DNA of 64,000 nucleotides from Amaranthus tricolor. Its lineage: Eukaryota; Streptophyta; Magnoliopsida; Caryophyllales; Amaranthaceae. Where the stretch lies: contig NC_080061.1 of assembly GCF_026212465.1 (NCBI RefSeq), positions 21,627,695-21,691,694 on the forward strand, written 5' to 3'. A model generated the notes under the pieces. It did no database searches. It saw only the letters and a program-made list of their open reading frames with translations, and had not been told where the DNA came from. Position numbers and translations under genes: made by a program. Below are positions 9,585 through 19,868 of the stretch, piece by piece; positions within the stretch are counted from its first letter, which is position 1; every line of letters begins with the position of its first letter.

Positions 9585-11371
9585 ATTATAGGAACCCAGA
9601 CTTTCTTGGGTTCCTTGTCGATCTTACATGAATCATATTTATCAATTTGAATGTTATAGACATAGTTTCTGTTAGAGACAGTATACTGTTCCTTTTTGGT
9701 GCACTGTTCCTTCAGATGGCCAGCTTTACCACAGAAGGTACAGTACCTGTCTCTAGGAAGATTAACGTAAGCTTTCTTACTTTTGTTATTCTTAAAATAT
9801 TTTAGGCCTTGTGATTTCTTACTTTTAGCATCTAGAATCCATTTGGGAGTCATTTTGATTTTCCCTTTTTCTCTTGAATTTAATTCAAGATTATTATTGT
9901 TGTTACGGTTGGATTCCGGATTCAACTCTAAATGTTGAAAATCATTGCACAAATCCTTAGTAGATGCATTTATCAATTCTTTATTTAAGCCTAACAATTT
10001 ATATTGTGATAGCTCAATATTAAGAATAAAATTTTCCTTCTTAAGTCTCTCCATATTTTCCTTTAGGATTATATTTTGGTCCAACAAACCGAAAAATCTG
10101 TTTTGGACATCATGTCTAAAGGTGTTTATGTATGAGACATGGTCTTTGCTTACTTTAAGTTCCTGTTCTAACTTGAGACACTTATCATTGCAATTTTCAA
10201 GTTTAACTTGTGCCTCTTTTAACAACTCTTTTAATTCATTTTTACTTAGATTAAATGAATGGTCAGAAAATGAATTAGAAATATTTACCTGCTTCTCCTT
10301 GCCTTTATGCGTAGCCATGAGACATAGGTTAGCTGTCTCCTCTTCTTCGGGAACAATAGTTTCATTCTCACTTTCAGTTTCTCCCCATGCAGCAATCATG
10401 GCCCTACGAAAGTCCGTCTTGTTAAAATTCTCTTTGTTCAACGGTCTTCTTGAATCTCTTGTCTTTCCCTTGCCCTTTTCATTCTTCCATGTTGGGCAAT
10501 CCTTGATGAAGTGTTCGGTACTTCCACATTTGTGGCATTCAAGATTTTTTGTTCTTCTTTCTCTGTTGTTTCTTTGATTTGCATACCTGCTGTTCCTGAA
10601 GAACTTCTTGAATTTTCGTACCAATAAAGCAGCCTCTTCCTCATCACATTCTGATTCGTCCTGTTCCCCCGCTGCCAGAGCCAGTCCCTTGTTCCTGGAA
10701 CTGTCTGCTGTTCCCAAATGCAATTCATGCGTCATTAGGGAACCAGCCAGCTCCTCTAGATTGAACTTAGTAAAATCTTTGGACTCTTGTATAGCAGTAA
10801 CCTTGGCCCTCCAGCGCTCATCTTGAGGAAGGCTCCTTAGGATCTTCCTTACTTGTTCATCAGTGGGAATTATTCTTCCAAGAGAGACAAGCTCGTTTGT
10901 TATGTTGGTGAACCTAGTGAACATCTCTTGGATACTTTCTCTTGGCTCCATAACAAATCTCTCGTATTTAGACATTAACAAATCAATTTTGGACCGTTTT
11001 ACTTCACTTGTTCCCTCATGGGTAACAGCAAGCAGGTCCCAAATTTGCTTAGCGGATTTGCACCCCATAATTCTATTATGCTCGTTTGGTCCAAGACCAC
11101 AATGAAGTAATTTTATAGCAAGAGCATTTAATTCCATTTTCTGAAAATCTTCTTTTTCATATTCGGTTATAGGTTTGGGAACAATTTCATTGTTGGAGTT
11201 AGTAGTGGTTACCTCAAAATCTCCGATTTCTATGACTCTCCAAACTTGATAATTTTCCGCTTTAATGAAGATCTCCATCCTATTTTTCCAATATGTATAG
11301 AATTTTCCATCGAACATTGGCGGTCTTTGAGTCGAATACCCTTCTTCCATTCGCTCGTTCATAATTGACAT
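9575..11371 (-). CDS. gag: Gag nucleocapsid protein with two zinc knuckles
   Basis: Intact 598-aa ORF with an ATG at 11371-11369, about 55 nt downstream of the primer-binding site. Residues about 15-225 match the copia Gag (UBN2/retrotransposon gag) fold, beginning with [16 protein letters not shown] and including [14 protein letters not shown]2CX4HX4C zinc knuckle lies at C279, C282, H287, C292. A Leu/Lys/Glu-rich predicted coiled coil spans about 377-460, a basic Asn-rich stretch follows, and a second CX2CX4HX4C knuckle lies at C544, C547, H552, C557. Gag binds the genomic RNA and assembles virus-like particles in the cytoplasm. The second knuckle and the long C-terminal part exceed the usual plant copia Gag and fit Sirevirus-type Gag. 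No internal stops or frameshifts. Confidence 0.95.
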   Translation of the reverse strand: MSIMNERMEEGYSTQRPPMFDGKFYTYWKNRMEIFIKAENYQVWRVIEIGDFEVTTTNSNNEIVPKPITEYEKEDFQKMELNALAIKLLHCGLGPNEHNRIMGCKSAKQIWDLLAVTHEGTSEVKRSKIDLLMSKYERFVMEPRESIQEMFTRFTNITNELVSLGRIIPTDEQVRKILRSLPQDERWRAKVTAIQESKDFTKFNLEELAGSLMTHELHLGTADSSRNKGLALAAGEQDESECDEEEAALLVRKFKKFFRNSRYANQRNNRERRTKNLECHKCGSTEHFIKDCPTWKNEKGKGKTRDSRRPLNKENFNKTDFRRAMIAAWGETESENETIVPEEEETANLCLMATHKGKEKQVNISNSFSDHSFNLSKNELKELLKEAQVKLENCNDKCLKLEQELKVSKDHVSYINTFRHDVQNRFFGLLDQNIILKENMERLKKENFILNIELSQYKLLGLNKELINASTKDLCNDFQHLELNPESNRNNNNNLELNSREKGKIKMTPKWILDAKSKKSQGLKYFKNNKSKKAYVNLPRDRYCTFCGKAGHLKEQCTKKEQYTVSNRNYVYNIQIDKYDSCKIDKEPKKVWVPIINN

Positions 11372-11425
11372 TTTTCGGGAACACCAGAATCTGCCCTCAG
11401 GGTTTCCTGATCTTCTGGGAACAGG
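11372..11425 (-). other. Gag leader between PBS and ATG
   Basis: A short 54-nt untranslated leader between the primer-binding site and the gag ATG. It contains two GGGAACA motifs (about 11387-11393 and 11418-11424), the motif that recurs across the element. Any packaging function is speculative. Confidence 0.5.
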
Positions 11426-11437
11426 GCTCTGATACCA
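11426..11437 (-). other. Primer-binding site, initiator tRNA-Met
   Basis: On the minus strand this reads TGGTATCAGAGC, the standard plant copia primer site complementary to the 3' end of initiator methionine tRNA. It is separated from the 5' LTR by two bases (AT). It sets the start of minus-strand DNA synthesis and fixes the orientation of the element. Confidence 0.95.
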
Positions 11438-11439
11438 AT

Positions 11440-12877
11440 TGTTGATTCAATTAGGAACGGGAACAGCAACAAGAGGGGGGATGAATTGTTGTTGTTGCAA
11501 GTTTAAGCGATTATGCCCTGTTTTTGCGGAATTATTCAAAATAAATAAAGCTTAAACTAAGAGCAAAATAATAAGAGAGACACACGATTTTACGTGGAAA
11601 CCTTTTGGGCCTAAACAAAAGGAAAAAACCACGACCACTTGGGATTTCTAACAACTTCACTATGTTTAAGGCAATTAGTTACAATTACAATAAACACCTT
11701 ACTTCACTCGAAGCGTAACACCTAGGCCGACTCCTCTTCTCTCTAATTGCTTTACTCCAAGCAACAAACTTAGCTTCTCTTCAAGCTAATCCTCTCTAGC
11801 TTCACTCAAAGCTATCTAATTTCCCCCTTAGACTCACCCGAGTCTAATTACATAAACTCTCAAAAACCCTTACAAAAAGGATAGAAATTCTCTAAAATAA
11901 ATCAAAGAGTTGCATCAAGAAAATATTATAAATTGATTGGCAATTTTAAGAACAAAATATTTCTTGTAAAATCCAACAAAAACGTATGAAAAATACTTAA
12001 GCACAAAACGTTGGATTACTTCTCTTTTTAAAAACCGGAATTATCTTGCAATTTATAGAAAATAATATTCCTAAGAAAGTGGAATAATCCAATCCATCAT
12101 CCCACTATCAAGAGATCATGGGAGTAATGTGGATTAAGCAAACACACGGTTATTTCCATAAGATTTGATTAAGTCAAATCACACGTGTACATAAACAATA
12201 ACCGCCGTTCCCTTAATAACCGCTGTTCCCTAAAGTAGCAGTTTCTTCAGTAGTAATTCCTGTTCCCCAAATTAATGGCTGGAACTTCATGCTATACTTA
12301 GAAAACGGTTAATCTTAGTGGGAATGATTGTTTGCTATTTTTTAGGAATAAAGACCGGCTGAAAAGATTTGCTAAGACCAATTCAAAGTTAGTTAATTCT
12401 ATTTTTAACAAATCCAAGATTTATTAAAAATAGATCCTAAAATAAAGGATCTTAACGAATTAAAACGTGAATCCATTTTATTCAATAAAAACGATTTGCC
12501 AATTAATCTTTAACAAATTATTACTGCAACAATTTAATTTAAAATACATTAACTAAAAATAATAATTAAAATATGATAATCAGAATTTTCAGTCAATGTA
12601 GTCAACCTTCAGCTCAGGAACAGTGTGCTGTCTCCAGACTTCAGTTTAGCTAGAACATCCAACTTGGGAACAGTAGACCTGCTGTCTCCATTTTACATCC
12701 CAAGCGATATACTTCTCCTAACATCAATTGAAACCTTTTGACATGTACGTTTCCATAAGCTAAGGCATAGGTACTATCAACGATCATAATCATAATCGGA
12801 TATCAACCTGCACAATCTCTAAAAACATGTTCGCTTAAATAAAGTGTAGTCATCATCAAAACTCAAGAGGTCCAACA
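11440..12877 (-). repeat. 5' LTR (right copy)
   Basis: 1,438 bp, the promoter-bearing LTR, because the element reads on the minus strand. It matches 2120-3557 at every position I compared except 11481 (A versus G at 2161). In element orientation a candidate TATA box lies about 820 nt in, which would give a U3 of about 850 nt and an R+U5 of about 590 nt. The hairpin (11593-11633) and the duplicated U3 motif pair (12617-12689) are repeated here. Confidence 0.96.
12049..12058 (-). promoter_or_regulatory. Candidate TATA box of 5' LTR
   Basis: Minus-strand CTATAAATTG, the best TATA-like sequence I found in the LTR. The transcription start would be expected about 30 nt downstream, near 12020. The equivalent in the other LTR is 2729-2738. 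There is no direct evidence of use. Confidence 0.45.
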
Positions 12878-12882
12878 CTAGT
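12878..12882. other. target site duplication (right), CTAGT
   Basis: Matches CTAGT at 2115-2119 and directly follows the LTR end CCAACA. The 42-bp satellite resumes immediately after it. Confidence 0.95.
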
Positions 12883-14156
12883 TCATTATGCATCAATTCA
12901 TTCTTCATTGATCATTGATCCTTGTTCATTCTTCATCGTTCATTCTTCAATGATCATTGATCCTTGTACATTCTTCATCGTTTATTCTTCAATGATCATT
13001 GATCCTTGTTCATTCTTCATCGTTCATTCTTCAATGATCATTGATGCTTGTTCATTATTCATCGAGCATTGTTCAACGATCATTGATCCTTTTTCATTAT
13101 GCATCAATTCATTCTTCATTGATCAATGATCCATGTTCATTCTTCATCGTTCATTCTTCAATGATCATTGATCCTTGTTGATTATTCATCGATCATTGTT
13201 CAACCATCATTGATCCTTGTTCATTATACATCAATTCATTCTTCATTGATCATTGATCCTTGTTTATTCTTCATCGTTCATTCTTCAATGATCATTTATC
13301 CTTGTACATTTTTCATCGTTTATTCTTCAATGATCATTGCTTCTTGTTCATTATTCATCGTTCATTCTTCATTGATCATTGATCCTTGTTCATTCTTCAT
13401 AGTTCATTATTCATTGATCATTAATCCTTGTTCATTCTTCATCGTTCATTCTTCAATGATCATTGATCCTTGTTCATTCATCGATCATTGTTCAATGATC
13501 ATTGATCCTTGTTCATTATTCATCTTTCATTCATAATTGATCAAATATCCTTGTTCATTCTTTATCGTTCATTCTTCAATGATCATTGATCCTTGTACAT
13601 TCTTAATCGTTAATTCTTCAATGATCATTGATCCTGGTTCTTTATTCATCGTTCATTCTTAATTAATCATTGATCCTTGTTCATCCTTTATCGTTCTTCT
13701 TCAATGATCATTGATCCTTGTTGATTATTCATCGATCATTGTTCAACGATCATTGATCGTTGTTCATTATGCATCAATTTATTCTTCATTGATTATTGAT
13801 CCTTGTTCATTCTTCATCGTTCATTCTTCAATGATCATTGATCCTTGTACATTCTTCATCGTTCGTTCTTCAATGATCATTGATCCTTGTTCATTATTCA
13901 TCGTTCATTTTTCATTGATATTGATCCTTGTTCATTCTTCATCGTTCATTCTTCAATGATCATTGATCCTTGTTGATTATTCATCGATCATTGTTCATAG
14001 ATCATTGATCCTTGTTCATTATTCATCGTTCATTCTTCATTGATCATTGATCCTTGTTCATTATTCATCGTTCATTCTTCAATGATCATCGATCCTTGTT
14101 GATTATTCATCGATCAAAGTTCGAAGATAATTGATCCTTGTTCATTCTTCATCGTT
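12883..14156. repeat. 42-bp tandem satellite, right part
   Basis: Continuation of the 42-bp array interrupted by the retrotransposon. It shares private variants with the left part, for example GATGCTTGTTC (1731 and 13043) and the ACCATCATTG unit. After subtracting the element and one target copy, these lie 549 bp apart, so the insertion fell in a locally duplicated block. Variant units of the TTGATTATTCATCGATC type recur at about 13168, 13711 and 13970. The last units (about 14080-14156) are more diverged before an abrupt switch to the other satellite. Confidence 0.94.
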
Positions 14157-17100
14157 ATATACCAAATAGTGTTGCGTGTAAGTGCCGAAAAAGTATTAAA
14201 AAACTCACAAACGTAACTTTGAACGTAATATCAAGCATATGAATATTGTTTTCAATTCTAACCATTTCAACACTATAATATATACAAGATGGTGTAGTGT
14301 GCCAAGTTTCATGCTAAACAATCCAAGTTCGAACCACTTTAAGCGAGCAAGTACTAAAAATCTTTAATAACCTTGAAAATGCAACTTCGCACTTAATTTC
14401 AAGCGTATGAATATTGCTCTCAATTCTAACCATTTCAACACAATAATATATACCAAATAGTTTTGTGTGCCACGGTTCATGCGAAACAAACCAAGTTTGA
14501 ACGACTTTAATCGACTAAGTTACAAAGGAGCATAAAAAACCATAAAAACGCAACTTTGAAGGTAATATCATGCATATGACTATTGTTTTCAATTCTAACC
14601 ATTGCAACACAATAATATATACCAAGTAGTGTTGTGTGCTAATTTTTATGCTCAACAAACCAAGTTTGAATGACTTTAAGCAATTAAGTGCCGAAAATGC
14701 TTTAATAACCTTAAAAGTTCAACTTTCAACGTAATATCAAACATATGACTATTGTTTTCAAATCTAACCATCTCAGCACAATAATATATACTAAATACTA
14801 TTATGTGTTGAATTTCAGGCCAAATAAACCAAGCTTTAACGTCTTGAATTAAGTTAGTGCCAAAATGCATTAAAAAGTTTAAAAATGAAACTTTGATCGT
14901 AATATCAAGCATATCTCTATTGTTTTCTATTCTAACCATTTCAACACAAAAGTATATACCAAATACTGTTGTGTGCCAAATTTCATGCCAAATAAAGGAA
15001 GTTTAAACGATTTTAAGCGGTAAGTGCCAAAAAAGCATTAAAAACCTTAAAAACGTAACTTTGAACGTAATATTAGCAAATGACTATTGTTATCAATGCT
15101 AAGCATTTCAACACAATAATATATACCAAATAGTTTTGTGGGCCAAGTTTTATGCTTAACAAACCATGTTTGAACGACTTTAAGTGAGTAAGTGCTGAAA
15201 AAGCTTTAATAACCATGAATACGCAACTTTGACCATAATATCAACATTTGACTATTGTTTTCAAATCTAACCATTTCAACACAATAACATATACCAAATC
15301 CTATTGTGTGCCGAGTTTTATACCAAATAAAAAAAGTTATAACGTCTTTAAGCAACTTAGTGCCATAAAAGTTTTAAGAACATTAAAAACACAACTTCCA
15401 ACGTAATATCAAGCCTATGACTCTTGATTTAAATTGTAACCATTGGAACACAATAATACATACCAAATAGTGTTGTGTGCGAAGTTTCATGCCAAAAAAA
15501 CCAAGTTTCAACGCCTTTAAGCGACTAAGTGCCGAAAAAGCATTAAGAACTTTACAAACATAACTTTGAACGTAATATAAAGCATATGACTATTATTTTC
15601 AATTCTAACCATTTCAACACAAAAATATATACCACATAGTGTTTTGTGCCAAATTTCATGCCAAATAAAGGAAGTTTAAACGATTTTAAGCGGTAAGTGG
15701 CAAAAAAGCATTAAAAACCTTAATAACATAACATTGAACGTAATATATAGCAAATGACTATAGTTTTAAGAACATTAAAAACACAACTTCCAACGTAATA
15801 TCAAGCTTATGACTCTTGTTTTAAATTGTAACCATTGGAACAAAATAATATATACCAAATAGTGTTGTGTGAAAAGTTTCATGCCAAACAAACCAAGTTT
15901 CAACGGCTTTAAGCGAGCAAGTGTCGAAAAAGCATTAAAAACCTTACAAATGTAACTTTGAACGTAATATCAAGCATAGAATATTGTTTTCAATTCTAAT
16001 CATTTCAACACAATAATATATACAAAATTGTGTTGTGTGCCAAGTTTCAAGTTAAACAAACCAAGTTCGAACCACTTTAAGCGAGCAAGCGCCAAAAATC
16101 TTTAATAACCTTGAAAACGCAACTTCACACTTAATTTCAAGCGTATGACTATTGCTTTCAGTTCTAACCATTTCAACACAATAATATATACCAAATAATG
16201 TTGTGTGCCTCGGTTCATGCGAAACAAACCAAGTTTGAACGACTTTAAGCGAGTAAGTGCCGATAAAGCTTTAATAAGCTTAAAAATTAAACTTGCAACA
16301 TAATATCAAGCATATGACAATTGTTTTCAAATCTAACCATTTCAGCACACTAATATATACTAAATACTATTATGTGTCGAGTTTCAGGCATAAACAAAGT
16401 TTTAACGTCTTGAATAAAGTTAGTGCCAAAAAAGCATTAAAAAGTTTTAAAACGAAATTTTGATCGTAATATCAAGTATATCTCTATTGTTTTCAATTCT
16501 AACCATTTCAACACAAAAATATATGCCAAATAGTGTTTTGTGCCAAATTTCATGCCAAGTAAAGGAAGTTTAAACGATTTTAAGGGGTAAGTGCCAAAAA
16601 AGCATGAAAAACCTTAATAACATAACATTGAATTGTAATATATAGCAAATGACTATAGTTTTAAATGCTAACCATGTCAACACAATAATATATACCAAAT
16701 AGTCTTGTGTGCCAAGTTTTATGCTTAACAAACCAAGTTTGAACGACTTTAAGAGAGTAAGTGCTGAAAAAGCTTTAATAACCATGAATACGCAGTTTTG
16801 AACGCCATATCAACATTTTACTATTGTTTTCAAATCTAACAATTTCAACACAATAATATAAACTAAATACTATTGTGTGCCGAGTTTTATACCAAATAAA
16901 AAAAGTTTTAAAGTCTTGAAGCAAGTTAGTGCCGAAAATGTTTTAAGAACATTAAAAACACAACTTCCAACGTAATATCAAGCCTATGACTCTTGATTTA
17001 AATTGTAACCATTGGAACACAATAATATATACCAAATAGTGTTCTGTGCGAAGTTTCATGCCAAACAAACCAAGTTTCAACGGCTTTAAGCGACTAAGTG

Positions 17101-17510
17101 CCGAAAAAGCATTAAGAACCTTACAAACGTAACTTTGAACGTAATATAAAGCATATGACTATTATTTTTAATTCTAACCATTTCAATACAATAATATATG
17201 CAAAATTGTATTGTGTGCAAAGTTTCATGCTAAACAAACAAAATTCGAACCACTTTAAGCGAGCAAGTGCGAAAAATCTTTAATAACCTTGAAAACGCAA
17301 GTTCGCACTTAATTTCAAGCGTATGACTATTGCTTTCAATTCTAACCATTTCAACACAGTAATATATACTAATTAGTGTTGTGTGCCACGGTTCATGCGA
17401 AACAAACCAAGTTTGAACGACATGAAGCGACTAAGTTCCAAAAGACCATTAAAAACCGTAAAAACGTAACTTTGAATGTAATATCGAGCATATGACTATT
17501 GTTTTCAATT
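14157..17510. repeat. Diverged, truncated HORs at array edge
   Basis: Monomer types read roughly: partial monomer, M9, M10, M3, M4, M5, M6, M7, M8, M5', an M6'/M8' fusion, M9, M10, M4, M5, M6, M7, M8, M9, M10. M1-M2 are missing from the first HOR and M1-M3 from the second. The first monomer lacks about 45 bp after GTGTTGCGTG (about 14167-14186). At about 15763-15767 an M6' block is fused to M8' through a shared GTTTT, removing about 285 bp. Divergence from the inner HORs is visibly higher. Confidence 0.8.
14605..14634. repeat. Example of the dyad in each 168-bp monomer
   Basis: CAACAC (14605-14610) and GTGTTG (14629-14634) are 6-bp inverted arms around an 18-bp A/T-rich spacer. The arrangement recurs in many monomers, though some types lose an arm base (for example GTTTTG near 14461). 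It could form a small cruciform. Confidence 0.6.
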
Positions 17511-19868
17511 CTATCCATTTCAACACAATAATATATTAAAACTTGTGTTGTGTGCCAAGTTTAATGCTAAACAAAGAAAGTTTGAACGACTATGGGCGAG
17601 CAAGTGCCAAATCACATTAATAACCTTTAAAATGCAACTGCGCACTTAATTTCAAGCGTATAACTATTGTTTTCAACTCTAACTATTTCAACACAATAAT
17701 ACAACCTAAACAGTGTTGTGTGCCACGGTTCATGCGAAACAAAAAAATTTTGTACGACTTTAAGCGACTAATTTCCAAAGGAGCATTAAAAACCTTAAAA
17801 TCGCAAGTTTGAGCGTAATATCAAGCATATAACTATTGTTTTCAATTCTAGCCATTGCAACACAATAATATATACCAAGTAGTGTTGTGCGCCAATTTTT
17901 ATGCTCAACAAACACAGTTTGAATGACTTTAAGCGAGTAAGTGCCGAAAAAGCATTAATAACCTTAAAAACGCAACTTTCAGCGTAATATCAAGCATATA
18001 ACCATTGTTTTCAAATCTAACCATCTCAGCACAATAAATATACTAAATACTATTGTGTGCCGAGTTTCAGGCCAAATAAACCAAGTTTTAACGTCTTGAA
18101 TAAAGTTAGTTCCAAAAGCATTTAAATACTTAAAAACACAACTTTGATCGTAATATCAAGCATATCTCGATTGTTTTCAATTCTAAACATTTCAACATAA
18201 AAATGCATACCAAATAGTGTCGTGTGCCAAATTTCATGCCAAACAAAGTATGTTTAAACGGTTTTAAGCGAGTGAGTGCCAAAAAAGCATTAAAAACCAT
18301 AAAAACGCAACTTTGAAAATAATATATACCAAATGACTATAATTTTGAATGCTAACCATGTCAACACAATAATATATACCAAATAGTGTTGTGTGCCAAG
18401 TTTTATGCTTAATAAACCAAGTTTGAACGACTTTAAGAGAGTAAGTGCTGAAAAAGCTTTAATAACCATGAATACGCAACTTTGAACGCCATATCAACAT
18501 TTTACTATTGTTTTCAAATCTAACAATTTCAACACAATAATATATACTAAATACTATTGTGTGCCGACTTTTATACCAAATAAACAAAGTTTTAAAGTCT
18601 TGAAGCAAGTTAGTGCCAAAAATGTTTTAAGAACATGAAAAACATAACTTCCAACGTAATATCAAGCCTATGACTCTTGATTTAAATTGTAACCATTGGA
18701 ACACAATAATATATACCAAATATTGTTGTGTGTGAAGTTTCATGCCAAACAAACCAAATTTCAACGGCTTTAAGCGACTAAGTGCCGAAACTGCATTAAG
18801 AACCTTACAAACGTAACTTTGAACGTAATATAAAGCATATGACTATTATTTTCAATTCTAACCATTTCAACACAAAAATATATACCAAATAGTGTTTTGT
18901 GCCAAATTTCATGCCAAATAAAGGAAGTTTAAACGATTTTAAGCGGTAAGTGGCAAAAAAGCATTAAAAACCTTTATAACATAACATTGAACGTAATATA
19001 TAGCAAATGACTATAGTTTTAAATGCTAACCATGTCAACAGAATAATATATACCAAATAGTATTGTGTGCCAAGTTTTATGCTTAACAAACCAAGTTTGA
19101 ACGACTTTAAGCGAGTAAGTGCTGAAAAAGCTTTAATAACCATGAATACGCAACTTTGAACGCCATATCAACATTTTACTATTGTTTTAAAATCTAACAA
19201 TTTCAACACAATAATATATACTAAATACTATTGTGTGCCGATTTTTATAGTAATTAAACAAAGTTTTAACGTCTTGAAGCAACTTAGTGCCAAAAATGTT
19301 TTAAGAACATTAAAAACACAACTTCCAACGTAATATCAAGCCTATGACTCTTGATTTAAATTGTAACCGTTGGAACAGAATAATATATACCAAATAGTGT
19401 TGGGTGCTACGTTTCATGCCAAACAAACCAAGTTTCAACGACTTTAAGCGACTAAGTGCCGAAGAAGCATTAAGAACCTTACAAACGTAACTTTGAACGT
19501 AATATAAAGCATATGACTATTATATTCAATTCTAACCATTTCAAAACAATAATATATGCAAAATTGTATTGTGTGCAAAGTTTCATGCTAAATAAACAAA
19601 ATTCGAACCACTTTAAGCGAGCAAGTGCGAAAAATCTTTAATAACCTTGAAAACGCAAGTTCGCACTTAATTTCAAGCGTATGACTATTGCTTTCAATTC
19701 TAACCATTTCAACACAATAATATATACTAATTAGTGTTGTGTGCCACGGTTCATGCGAAACAAACCAAGTTTGAACGACATGAAGCGACTAAGTTCCAAA
19801 AGACCATTAAAAACCGTAAATACGCAACTTTGAATGTAATATCAAGCATATGACTATTGTTTTCAATT
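17511..19868. repeat. HOR unit, 14 monomers (2358 bp, n=1)
   Basis: Runs from one CTATCC mark in M1 to the next. Order M1-M8, one extra four-monomer block (M5'-M8', with its AAATAAAGGAAG near 18920), M9, M10. It is the first complete HOR and is more diverged than those to its right. Confidence 0.85.

Larger units (their letters stand above)
2120..12877 (-). mobile_element. Complete Ty1/copia LTR retrotransposon, Sirevirus-like
   Basis: A 10,758-bp element with 1,438-bp LTRs (TGTTG...CAACA), a 5-bp target duplication, tRNA-Met primer site, polypurine tract, and three intact minus-strand ORFs in the order gag, pol (PR-IN-RT-RH), third ORF. Integrase before reverse transcriptase places it in Ty1/copia (Pseudoviridae). 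The long Gag with two zinc knuckles and a coiled coil, the ORF between pol and the 3' LTR, and the repeated polypurine tract point to the plant Sirevirus lineage; this is family knowledge plus inference. By eye the LTRs differ only at 2161/11481 (G versus A). One difference in 1,438 bp, with an assumed 1.3e-8 substitutions per site per year, gives an age of some tens of thousands of years. It is structurally complete and could be autonomous if Pol is expressed. Confidence 0.95.

Noticed and set aside
9945..10577. Plus-strand ORF of 210 codons
   Set aside because: It lies fully antisense to intact gag, and its composition is explained by gag codons. No domain was recognised.
1..14156. CRISPR-like array
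   Set aside because: The 42-bp units are continuous, with no unique spacers between repeats and no cas genes, and the surrounding DNA is plant-like.
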